Positions 1 through 5,999 are shown, counted from the first letter of the stretch. The stretch: 7,071 nucleotides of DNA from an uncultured Saprospiraceae bacterium (GCA_937967535.1 CALCMV010000340.1:1-7071); one strand, 5' to 3'. The notes: generated by a model not told the origin, from the sequence alone. Numbers and translations: made by a program.

Positions 1-225
1 GAAGATTTAATGTTTGAAAATAACGATATACAATTCATCATTACGAGCCATCATCCGTATATCATCAATCAAATTCCTTACGAATACTGGAAAATAGTCA
101 CGCGCGAGAATGGCAAGATAGTTACCTACAATGCCGACGAGTTTAACCTCGGCGAATCGCACCACGAAAGATTTATGAATCTCATCAATTTACCCACTTA
201 CAAAAAAGGTATCGTCCACGCTTGA
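1..225 (+). CDS. AAA ATPase (ABC/OLD-type), C-terminal end only
   Basis: The reading frame is already open at base 1, so this is the last 74 residues of a longer protein; the internal ATG at 10 is unlikely to be the true start. Near the left end the chain reads IQFIITSHHPYIINQIP: a hydrophobic beta strand, then T-S-H-H-P. This is the form of the switch (H-loop) histidine region that closes ABC-type and OLD-type ATPase heads, usually seen as a QxIxTTHSP-like stretch. Walker A, the signature motif and Walker B would lie upstream and cannot be seen. After the switch come a short strand (WKIVTREN) and a tail ending in YKKGIVHA. The next gene, 99 bp downstream on the same strand, has TOPRIM-like motifs, so this is probably the ATPase half of an ATPase/nuclease pair. 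ATPase assignment is fairly safe from the motif; subfamily and the defence role are inference. Confidence 0.72.
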   Translation, partial: EDLMFENNDIQFIITSHHPYIINQIPYEYWKIVTRENGKIVTYNADEFNLGESHHERFMNLINLPTYKKGIVHA

Positions 226-229
226 TTTC

Positions 230-255
230 AATGAGTGAATTTTGAATGAGTGAAT
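230..255. repeat. 11-bp direct repeat between ATPase and TOPRIM genes
   Basis: AATGAGTGAAT occurs at 230-240 and again at 245-255, separated by TTTG, a 15-bp period. It lies just after the stop codon of the ATPase gene in the AT-rich 99-bp gap before the next gene. It could be a regulatory site or simply slippage-derived intergenic DNA. No TAnnTTTG promoter was seen in this gap, so the downstream gene may be read through from the ATPase gene. Confidence 0.6.
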
Positions 256-324
256 AAATTACTGTTTATCAATTAGTTATTGAATTAATAATTATCCGTT
301 TTATTTTATCTGATTGAATATTCC

Positions 325-1005
325 ATGAATTTGTACATTATCGTAGAGGGAGAAGCAGAATTGCAAGCCTATCCAAAGTGGTTGAGTTATACTCTGCCGC
401 AACTCTCGCAAGTTGATGATTACAGAGACGTTACCGAAAACAATTATTACATCTTTTCCGGTGGTGGTATTCCTTCTATGTACAATCATATTGTCAATGC
501 AATTCAGGACATTAACACAGTGAAAAATTACTCATGTTTTATAATTTGCATTGATAGTGAAGAAGTGTCGGTAGAGCGAAGAAGAGAAAAAGTATTGGAT
601 TTTATCAAAGCGGAAGGCGTGGAATTGATGGATTCTTGCGAATTAAAATTTGTCATCCAACATCGTTGTATGGAGACGTGGTTACTCGGCAATCGAAAGG
701 TTTATAAAAGGAATCCGCAAGGCGAAAAATTCCGCGAGTATTCAGCTTTTTATAATGTCGAAAAAGACGACCCCGAATTGATGGAGAAATACGAAGGTTT
801 CAAACTCACCCCGCGTTTTCACTACGCCTACCTACGTGAAATGTTGCAAGAATACAATATCAGATATTCAAAACACAACCCCAAAGCAGTCTTCGAAGAA
901 ACCTACTTCGATGAAATTGTGAAAAGGGTGTTAGATGAACCTACTCACCTCAATAGCTTCTCCGATTTTTTGGCTTTGATTGAAGAGATGAAAGGAAAAT
1001 TATAA
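325..1005 (+). CDS. TOPRIM-like putative nuclease, partner of upstream ATPase
   Basis: A complete 226-residue protein. The N-terminus reads YIIVEGEAE (residues 4-12): a beta strand leading into V-E-G-x-x-E, the hallmark first motif of TOPRIM folds with a catalytic glutamate (E8). A glycine-rich turn (SGGG, 45-48) follows, then a second hydrophobic strand ending in ICIDSEE (74-80), which fits the acidic DxD/DxE metal-binding motif (D77, E79). The second half is not recognised; it has a Cys-Met-Glu-Thr-Trp segment at 115-119, an NPQ at 130-132 and a mixed-charge helical tail. Size and motif order resemble the stand-alone TOPRIM partners of defence ATPases (AriB/DUF4435, RloB, AbiLii), though family membership was not tested. 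Such partners cleave nucleic acid when triggered by the ATPase in known systems; that activity is inferred here. The start gives the motif its usual place a few residues from the N-terminus. The gene ends 6 bp from the stop of the opposing gene. Confidence 0.75.
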   Translation: MNLYIIVEGEAELQAYPKWLSYTLPQLSQVDDYRDVTENNYYIFSGGGIPSMYNHIVNAIQDINTVKNYSCFIICIDSEEVSVERRREKVLDFIKAEGVELMDSCELKFVIQHRCMETWLLGNRKVYKRNPQGEKFREYSAFYNVEKDDPELMEKYEGFKLTPRFHYAYLREMLQEYNIRYSKHNPKAVFEETYFDEIVKRVLDEPTHLNSFSDFLALIEEMKGKL

Positions 1006-1011
1006 GTCCAC

Positions 1012-1287
1012 CTAAGCCAATAATAACTTAGACAACAACTTCACCGATACACTCCCCAATCGTTCGATATTATCAACGAATTTGGTGGCTTTTTCATTGT
1101 GCGAAGTCGCGTCCGACACAAGTTCGACGAGTTCGACGAATCGTTCTTTATTTTCTTGTGAAGGAAAGAGTGCTGCAATTTCAGATTCTTTCATGCGAGT
1201 ATTTGCGGCAATGACAGCAAGTTTGGCATCAGTGGCTGCGGCTGCGGCATCAATATGCTCGTCTATATTATCAAAAAAATCACTCAT
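1012..1287 (-). CDS. Conserved-looking 91-aa hypothetical protein, coupled to lipoprotein gene
   Basis: Not recognised. The 91-residue product has no signal peptide or membrane segment, so it should stay in the cytoplasm. It looks mostly helical: an acidic start (SDFFDNIDEHID), an alanine-rich helix at about 13-29 (five alanines in a row at 14-18), a short break at FPSQ (41-44), and two further amphipathic helices, ending in a leucine-rich tail (LLSKLLLA). Its ATG lies inside the last codons of the upstream lipoprotein gene (8-bp overlap, ATGAGTGA), so translation is probably coupled and the two products are likely needed together. An exported lipoprotein coupled to a soluble cytosolic protein is an odd pair. 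At 1121-1138 the DNA has two tandem copies of a 9-bp unit, coding for ELVELV. That it is a real gene rests on the overlap and on amphipathic protein composition. Confidence 0.72.
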   Translation of the reverse strand: MSDFFDNIDEHIDAAAAATDAKLAVIAANTRMKESEIAALFPSQENKERFVELVELVSDATSHNEKATKFVDNIERLGSVSVKLLSKLLLA

Positions 1288-1954
1288 TTTCTTTTGCTTT
1301 TAATTGTTTGATTAATGCGTTGATGCGGTCCAGATAATTTTCTGTTTCCTCCTTTCCTTGGTCGAGTATATCAACGTTTTTATTGATTTCGCCCATAAAG
1401 GTATAAGCAGCATTGAGCGTACTTTGGTAGTCTTTCTCGTTCACACCCAGCGCATTAAGTATTTCGGTTTGTGTTTTCTTAACATTGGCGGCAGAGGCAA
1501 GATAATTGGTGAGTATCGTATTGGATACTTGCAAATTATTATAATGTATTAGCAATTCTTCCTCCAGTAGCTTCTCGGCTTCGTGGAGTGGGGCGATGAG
1601 TTCGGCGCGTTTTTCGTTGATTTTTTCTTGAATTTTTATTCCCATTCCTACCACAAATTCTTGCTTTTCTTTTCCGCTGCCCGATGCACATATTCTATCC
1701 CACTCATTTTGCACCGCAGGAATATTATATAGTTCGTTGGAAAATTCGGGTATCCAAACCTCGTTCAAAAACAGGTCTACCTTATCGCGTTTTTCATCAA
1801 AAAAACTTTTCAATAAAGCCACATGAGTGCGTTGTGTCTCTTGAATTGACAGTCCCAATTTTTTTGATAATTCAACAGACTCCCTAGGTACGCTCACACA
1901 AGCACACAGACTTATTAGCGAAATTAGCAAGAGAAGATATAACAGGCTTTTCAT
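1280..1954 (-). CDS. Predicted lipoprotein, helical, unknown function
   Basis: A 224-residue protein starting with a classic lipoprotein signal: MK, a long leucine/isoleucine core (4-16), then L-C-A-C (16-19), with C19 the likely lipidated cysteine. The residues after C19 (VSVPRES) lack an acidic or lysine-rich surface-export signal of the kind described for Bacteroidota lipoproteins, so it probably faces the periplasm (inference). The rest is predicted to be long amphipathic helices: about 25-65, 94-140 (rich in E and K, with EAEKLLEEELL at 125-135) and 172-223, so a coiled-coil or helical-bundle shape is likely. A tryptophan-containing segment (VWIPEF, 66-71) separates the first two. No catalytic motif or named family was recognised. 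It is the first gene of a two-gene unit; its stop overlaps the start of the 91-aa gene by 8 bp. The upstream gap holds an inverted repeat at 1987-2009. Confidence 0.82.
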   Translation of the reverse strand: MKSLLYLLLLISLISLCACVSVPRESVELSKKLGLSIQETQRTHVALLKSFFDEKRDKVDLFLNEVWIPEFSNELYNIPAVQNEWDRICASGSGKEKQEFVVGMGIKIQEKINEKRAELIAPLHEAEKLLEEELLIHYNNLQVSNTILTNYLASAANVKKTQTEILNALGVNEKDYQSTLNAAYTFMGEINKNVDILDQGKEETENYLDRINALIKQLKAKENE

Positions 1955-1986
1955 TAGTTAATTTTTTAAACGTTTTTATTTGAGAA

Positions 1987-2009
1987 TTTTGTATAAAAAT
2001 AATACAAAA
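1987..2009. repeat. 8-bp inverted repeat upstream of lipoprotein gene
   Basis: TTTTGTAT (1987-1994) and ATACAAAA (2002-2009) are perfect inverted copies around a 7-bp AT spacer. They lie 33-55 bp upstream of the lipoprotein start on the minus strand, in the expected promoter or leader region. This could be an operator for a dimeric repressor or an RNA hairpin in the leader. The surrounding DNA is so AT-rich that chance is a real alternative. Confidence 0.4.
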
Positions 2010-2053
2010 TATTTATTAGCCCAAATAAATTAAATATTGTTTTTTATTTAAAT

Positions 2054-2217
2054 TATACTCTTTTAGGTTAAGAATTTAACTTTTTTGACGAGTGAATTTT
2101 GCGCTTAGTTTTTCTCTTGGAAATGGGCGTTTATCGTGATAAATAACCATTTTCAAGAGGAAAAATAAGTGTAAAAGTCGCCGTCAAAATGTTTAATTCT
2201 TAACCTAAAAGAGTATA
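2054..2217. mobile_element. 164-bp imperfect palindrome, MITE-like
   Basis: The outer 23 bp at 2054-2076 and 2195-2217 are perfect inverted copies (left arm begins TATACTCTTTTAGG). Pairing continues inward with mismatches and small bulges: a GACG at 2087-2090 mirrors CGTC at 2182-2185, and CTCTTGGAAATGG near 2114-2126 mirrors CCATTTTCAAGAG near 2148-2159. The centre is the palindrome TTTATC-GT... at 2130-2143 (TTTATCGTGATAAA). The whole piece could fold on itself. No protein of useful length is encoded. The ends can be read as TA + TACTCTTTTAGG...CCTAAAAGAGTA + TA, which would fit a TA target duplication as made by IS630/Tc1-mariner elements; that reading is inference. It sits in a 457-bp gene-free stretch between two minus-strand genes. 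Alternatives are a structured RNA or an oversized hairpin between operons. Confidence 0.65.
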
Positions 2218-2319
2218 TAAACCTAACATAGACATTCTTGGCTGTATCGCGTGAAGCACAGGCAGGAATCTCGATTTTTGCATTATAATTATTAAAATGT
2301 AATTAATAAATTAATTTTG

Positions 2320-2360
2320 AACTAATTATAAATTTAAATATTTTTTATTATAAATTAGTT
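2320..2360 (-). repeat. AT-only inverted repeat downstream of thiH
   Basis: AACTAATTATAA (2320-2331) is mirrored by TTATAAATTAGTT (2348-2360) with one bulged base, around a 16-bp AT spacer. It lies 52 bp past the thiH stop in the direction of thiH transcription, so it might slow or end that transcript, but it has almost no G/C pairs and no clean T-tract and so is a weak terminator at best. The remainder of 2218-2411 shows no gene or recognisable site. Confidence 0.3.
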
Positions 2361-2411
2361 TACTACAAAAAAGTAAAAATTGCAATGCAAAAGTTGAGAG
2401 GAATCTCTGTG

Positions 2412-3524
2412 TTACGTAGTATCATAAGCCAAATCCCAATCCTTCCACACCACCTCATAGCCTGCTGCACGAATAGCGGCTGCCACCTCTTCGGGACTGC
2501 GTTTGTCGCTATTATCAAACTGCTCCAAAGACTCCGGGAAAACGGAATAACCGCCCGGATTTGCCTTTGACCCCGCACTCATCGAAGTGATACCAATTTG
2601 GAAAATATTGTTACGGAATTGCTGCGTCTCACGAGTTGAGATAGACAGGTCAATTTCTTCATTCAAGATGCGATAGGCACAGATGAGTTGTACCAATTCC
2701 CGGTCATTCATCACCACTTTCGGTTCAAGATAGCCCTCTGCCGGACGCAATCGCGGGAAAGACACCGAGTAGCGCGTCTGCCAATACCTGCGCTCCAAAT
2801 AGTCCAAATGCAGGGCATTAAAAAAGCTATCCGTGCGCCAATCTTCCAAGCCAATGAGTACGCCCAAGCCGATTTTTTTCACTCCGGCACGTCCGAGTCT
2901 GTCGGGCGTATCGAGGCGGTATTTGAAGTTGGATTTTTTGCCCTTCGGGTGATGTATTTTATAATCTTCTTCGTGATAAGTTTCTTGATAAACGAGTACC
3001 GTATTCAAGCCAAGTGGTATAAGTTCCTCATAATCAGCTTGGTCGAGTGGCTGCACTTCGATAGAAATATGCGAAAAATGCGGGCGAATGATTTTCAATG
3101 CCTCTTTGAAATAATCTACTCCAACGGTCTTATTCGCTTCGCCTGTCACCAACAGAATATGGTCGTAACCCATTGCTTTTATGGCGAGTATTTCCTGTAA
3201 AATTTGTGTCCCGTTCAGCGTGGTACGTCGCATAGGATTATCAAGACTGAAACCACAATATGTACAAATATTTTGACATTCATTGGAAAGATACATCGGT
3301 GCGTACATTTGTACGGTCTTGCCAAATCGTTTCATGGTGAGTTCTTGGCTGAGTTGTGCCATTTGCTCCAAATAAGGCATTGCGGCAGGCGAAATCAGGG
3401 CTTTGAAATCTTCCAAATCGCGCTTAGGTTTGTTCAAAGCCCGTTCTACGTCTGCACTTGTTTTGGCATAGATAGAAGCCTTGACTGTATCCCATTTATA
3501 TTTCTTGAATAAATTTGTAAACAT
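2412..3524 (-). CDS. thiH: 2-iminoacetate synthase (tyrosine lyase) ThiH
   Basis: A 370-residue radical SAM enzyme, close to the usual ThiH length (about 377 in E. coli). It uses S-adenosylmethionine and a [4Fe-4S] cluster to split tyrosine into p-cresol and dehydroglycine (2-iminoacetate), which thiazole synthase ThiG uses to build the thiazole half of thiamine in the cytoplasm. The cluster motif C-x3-C-x2-C is at C83, C87 and C90 (NECQNICTYCGFS), in the ThiH/BioB style. TGEANKTVG (127-135) provides the SAM-contacting GE motif. The family-typical stretches SVSFPRLRPAEG and ISTRETQQFRNN follow, as does SMSAGSKANPGGYS, and the C-terminus reads VVWKDWDLAYD. The ATG at 3524 gives the normal N-terminus (FKKYKWDTVKASIYAKT). 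No thiC, thiE, thiG or thiS is visible on either side, although thiH often sits among them; in this window it stands alone, flanked by repeat-rich gaps. No key residue appears to be missing. Confidence 0.97.
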   Translation of the reverse strand: MFTNLFKKYKWDTVKASIYAKTSADVERALNKPKRDLEDFKALISPAAMPYLEQMAQLSQELTMKRFGKTVQMYAPMYLSNECQNICTYCGFSLDNPMRRTTLNGTQILQEILAIKAMGYDHILLVTGEANKTVGVDYFKEALKIIRPHFSHISIEVQPLDQADYEELIPLGLNTVLVYQETYHEEDYKIHHPKGKKSNFKYRLDTPDRLGRAGVKKIGLGVLIGLEDWRTDSFFNALHLDYLERRYWQTRYSVSFPRLRPAEGYLEPKVVMNDRELVQLICAYRILNEEIDLSISTRETQQFRNNIFQIGITSMSAGSKANPGGYSVFPESLEQFDNSDKRSPEEVAAAIRAAGYEVVWKDWDLAYDTT

Positions 3525-3584
3525 TCTACCGCAAATTTATGGCTTTTTTTAGTTTATACACATACAAAACCAATGTCTTCGCCA

Positions 3585-3697
3585 AATTTTGAATTATGAA
3601 TTTTGAATCACAAATAAATTTAAATTTTACTTTGTTTTTTTATTGATAATTAAAAATTAACAAATTAAATATTTTCTATCATTCAAAATTCAAAATT
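3585..3697. repeat. GAATTTTGAAT-type direct/inverted repeats in gap
   Basis: The 296-bp gap between thiH and the divergent phosphoesterase gene has no gene. It contains AATTTTGAAT at 3585-3594, GAATTTTGAAT at 3598-3608, and a perfect inverted copy ATTCAAAATTC at 3681-3691 that runs on into a second ATTCAAAATT-like unit to 3697. The arms enclose about 72 bp of almost pure A/T. The same 11-mer occurs at 237-247, also intergenic. Such motifs are common filler between genes in AT-rich Bacteroidota; a regulatory role is not supported. Confidence 0.5.
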
Positions 3698-3820
3698 GAC
3701 GAACACTACCAAAACAACGTCTCATTCAATTTGGTTGTTCATGGCACATTCAAAAAAATAAAAGCAACTCCTGTAGAGATTTTTACGTCTAAAAAAGTAT
3801 CTATTCACCAAACAATCAAG

Positions 3821-5749
3821 ATGAAATATATTTATACTTTTTTTAGTGTTTTAATAATACTAAGTACTGTGACGATGGCTTTTCGTTGGATGCAACTGCC
3901 TCCTGAGGCTTGCAATAATACTTTATTTACTTACGGAATTATTGCGGATTGTCAGTATTGTGATTGTACGAATGGTACTTTCGGTTATTCAATTCCCAAA
4001 TTGCAGGAAGCAGTAGATACATTCAATGCCAGAAAAGTATCTCACACCCTGCATTTGGGCGATTTCATTCAGCAGAATTTTTCGAGCTATGATTCGGTCG
4101 CTCCAGTATATAGTTCGCTCGATTCGGCGCATTATTATACTTTGGGCAATCATGAATTTGATGTTATGCCCGAAGAAAAACCCATGATAATTTCGCGTTT
4201 GGGAATGTCGGATTATTATTATGATTTTACAAAATATAATTGGCGTTTTATTGTCTTAGAATCCACAGAATTAGCCTTTTACAGCGAAGAAGCACATCCC
4301 GAAAAAGTGGCGGAACGAGATGCTATGTGGGCACAAATCAGTGGTCAGCCTAATTCAAGACCCAATAGTGGCGGTATGAGTCAGGAGCAGTTGATTTGGC
4401 TGGATAATACACTGACCGATGCCGAATCAAAGGGGCAAAAAGCTGTGCTTTTTTCTCATCACCCTGTATGGCCCATCAATTTTGCTGCGGTTTGGAATAG
4501 TCAGGATGTCATTGATATTATAGAGTCACATAATAATGTAGTCGCTTATATGAACGGACACAATCACGCAGGCGATTATGCTATAAAAAACGGCGTTCAT
4601 TATGTCACTTTTCAGGCAATGGTATTAACTCCCGATGAGAATAGTTTTAGCTTGGTTGAAGTATTCAGGGATAGATTGGAGGTGAATGGTTACGGGCGGC
4701 AAGATGATTTTACGCTGCCATTTTCTTCTGATAATCAAGCTCCGCAAGATATTTTATTAGACAATTCGACGATAGATGAACTCCTTCCCACAGGTACGCT
4801 CGTAGGCAATTTGGATGCCTTAGATGCTGATTATGCAGACTATACAGAGATTCAATTCGTAACAGGTGCAGGCGATGAGCATAATTTATATTTTTACATT
4901 CAAAATAACCAATTGTTTACTAATGCCTCTCTAGATGCGAATGATGGTCCGTTTTCGATTCGATTGCAAGCAATGGATTGTAGTGGTGCGACTTTTGAGA
5001 AAAACTTTTCTATTACTGTCAATTCCACTTGTGTAACAATGGATTTTTATGTGTACATGGAAGGAGTATATAGTACCGTTACCCAAAGAATGAATACACA
5101 TCTGAATCTTACCCGCCGTCTTTTGCCGGGGCAAACACCCGCTTCTGCTCTGGCTACGCCTACTCCTGTAGGTCAACCCTACGCTCAACCTCCCTGGGAC
5201 TACGATGGAAATGAAGGAATTAATTTCGGAGATAATGATTATCCGACGAATGTGGTTGATTGGGTTTTGGTATCCTTACGTACTTCCACTTCTCCCGATT
5301 CGGAAGTTGCCAAATTTGCGGGACTATTGAGCAGAGATGGTCATATTGATTTGTTAGGCAATTGCTTGCGATTATCAGAGGGAGAGAGTTATTACATTGT
5401 TGTAGAACATCGAAATCATCTACCTGTGATGTCGCATATACCTATTGAAGTATCTAATCGGAGTCTGAATTACGATTTTCGGACACAAAACAGTTATAAT
5501 ACACAAGCCTCCTTTGGTTCAAAGGAAGTTCAACCCAATATATGGGCAATGTACGGCGGCAATGTGCTCACTAATGCCGATGATTTCGGCTATCAAATTA
5601 ATGGTGATGACAAGATTTTGTGGTTTGAGGAAAATGGTACTTTCGACCAATATACACCTTCCGACATCAATCTGGATGGTGATATCAACGGAGCAGATAA
5701 ATCTATTTGGGTAGAGAATAATGGCATTTCTTCGGGTGTTCCGAGATAA
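3821..5749 (+). CDS. Exported ADPRibase-Mn-like phosphoesterase with cadherin-like and dockerin-like tail
   Basis: A 642-residue protein. The ATG at 3821 is chosen because a signal peptide follows at once (MKYIYTFF...LIILSTVTMA); an open frame from a TTG at 3731 would bury it. The catalytic domain, about 35-300, is calcineurin-like: IADCQYCD (D43, Q45), LGD (D81), GNHE (N110, H111), SHHP (H213) and GHNH (H247, H249). The D-x-Q in place of the usual D-x-H, plus GNHEF and HHVxxQA-like features, match the Mn-dependent ADP-ribose/CDP-alcohol diphosphatase family, which cleaves pyrophosphate bonds such as in ADP-ribose. An extracellular substrate is unknown. Residues 305-400 resemble a cadherin-like domain (GTLVGNLDALDAD, a late A-x-D). 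Residues 404-580 form an unassigned module with VVDWVLVSLR and HRNHLPVMS. At 593-606 and 622-635 is a repeated ING-x-DK-xx-W-x-E-x-NG unit; the second follows a DINLDGDI calcium loop, so a dockerin-like pair. No type IX sorting tail was recognised. It appears to be a single-gene unit. Confidence 0.93.
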   Translation: MKYIYTFFSVLIILSTVTMAFRWMQLPPEACNNTLFTYGIIADCQYCDCTNGTFGYSIPKLQEAVDTFNARKVSHTLHLGDFIQQNFSSYDSVAPVYSSLDSAHYYTLGNHEFDVMPEEKPMIISRLGMSDYYYDFTKYNWRFIVLESTELAFYSEEAHPEKVAERDAMWAQISGQPNSRPNSGGMSQEQLIWLDNTLTDAESKGQKAVLFSHHPVWPINFAAVWNSQDVIDIIESHNNVVAYMNGHNHAGDYAIKNGVHYVTFQAMVLTPDENSFSLVEVFRDRLEVNGYGRQDDFTLPFSSDNQAPQDILLDNSTIDELLPTGTLVGNLDALDADYADYTEIQFVTGAGDEHNLYFYIQNNQLFTNASLDANDGPFSIRLQAMDCSGATFEKNFSITVNSTCVTMDFYVYMEGVYSTVTQRMNTHLNLTRRLLPGQTPASALATPTPVGQPYAQPPWDYDGNEGINFGDNDYPTNVVDWVLVSLRTSTSPDSEVAKFAGLLSRDGHIDLLGNCLRLSEGESYYIVVEHRNHLPVMSHIPIEVSNRSLNYDFRTQNSYNTQASFGSKEVQPNIWAMYGGNVLTNADDFGYQINGDDKILWFEENGTFDQYTPSDINLDGDINGADKSIWVENNGISSGVPR

Positions 5750-5773
5750 GTTTGTTATTTTTTTATTGGTGAA

Positions 5774-5806
5774 TTTGCCAATTCAGAACTAAAAGCCGTA
5801 TATTTG
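5774..5806 (+). promoter_or_regulatory. Bacteroidota-type promoter for tRNA-Met
   Basis: TTTG at 5774-5777, a 21-bp spacer, then TATATTTG at 5799-5806, an exact match to the TAnnTTTG box at -7. Transcription would start about 5811-5813, some 20 nt before the mature tRNA. The exact box, spacing and position directly before a tRNA make this the most convincing promoter in the window. Confidence 0.65.
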
Positions 5807-5833
5807 CGTTCCTTTTGAGGAAAAAGGACATGT

Positions 5834-5907
5834 GGCGAGGTAGCTCAGCTGGTTAGAGCGTCGGATTCATAATCCGGAGGTCGAGAGTTCAAGTCTCTCT
5901 CTCGCTA
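5834..5907 (+). tRNA. tRNA-Met (CAT), elongator
   Basis: A 74-nt cloverleaf: acceptor GGCGAGG with TCTCGCT, TA, D-stem GCTC/GAGC with loop AGCTGGTTA, anticodon stem TCGGA/TCCGG with loop TTCATAA, variable AGGTC, T-stem GAGAG/CTCTC with loop TTCAAGT, discriminator A at 5907. The anticodon CAT is at 5868-5870. Pairs 1-72 and 7-66 are both G-U. The anticodon stem lacks the three stacked G-C pairs of initiators, so it is not tRNA-fMet. The other CAT reader, tRNA-Ile2 (lysidine-modified), has C4-G69 and C5-G68 in E. coli; here these are G4-C69 and A5-U68, the latter as in E. coli elongator Met, so Met is preferred. CCA is not encoded (CTT follows). It has its own promoter and terminator, so it is a single-gene unit. 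Confidence 0.95.
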
Positions 5908-5912
5908 CTTAT

Positions 5913-5946
5913 AAAAGGCTATTTCTTTGCGAAATAGCCTTTTTTT
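5913..5946 (+). terminator. Rho-independent terminator after tRNA-Met
   Basis: A 13-bp perfect stem (5913-5925 with 5931-5943, core AAGGCTATTTC/GAAATAGCCTT) around a 5-nt loop, ending in a run of T to 5946. It begins 5 nt after the tRNA discriminator base. The A-rich 5' side and T-rich 3' side suggest it may also work on the opposite strand. Confidence 0.9.
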
Positions 5947-5976
5947 CATTTCTATCCGATTAAAAAAATGGCATAA

Positions 5977-5984
5977 TACCTTTG
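5977..5984 (+). promoter_or_regulatory. Possible -7 box upstream of micro-ORF
   Basis: TACCTTTG matches TAnnTTTG exactly and lies 15 bp before the ATG of a 19-codon ORF. No convincing TTG/TTTG is found at the expected distance upstream, so this is a half-site only. Confidence 0.3.
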
Positions 5985-5999
5985 TCAATAGCTCGCAAT

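Noticed and set aside
1082..1303. Plus-strand open frame rich in Ser/Ala opposite the 91-aa gene
   Set aside because: Low-complexity shadow of the minus-strand gene; the minus frame has the 8-bp coupling to the lipoprotein gene.
2688..3200. A 170-codon plus-strand open frame antisense to thiH
   Set aside because: It lies wholly within thiH on the opposite strand, has no recognisable motif, and thiH is unambiguous there.
3532..3539. TAAATTTG box on the minus strand as thiH promoter
   Set aside because: It is only 7 bp from the thiH ATG and the nearest TTTTG is 25 bp upstream, too far, so it is probably chance.
3731..3820. TTG start 90 bp upstream of the phosphoesterase ATG
   Set aside because: It would put 30 polar residues before a clear signal peptide; the ATG at 3821 starts directly at it.
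5834..5907. tRNA-Met as the attachment site of an integrated element
   Set aside because: No repeat of the tRNA 3' end was found downstream in the window and no integrase gene is present; an element larger than the window cannot be excluded.
5834..5907. Initiator or isoleucine identity for the CAT tRNA
   Set aside because: It lacks the three G-C pairs of initiators in the anticodon stem, and positions 4-5/68-69 do not match E. coli tRNA-Ile2.
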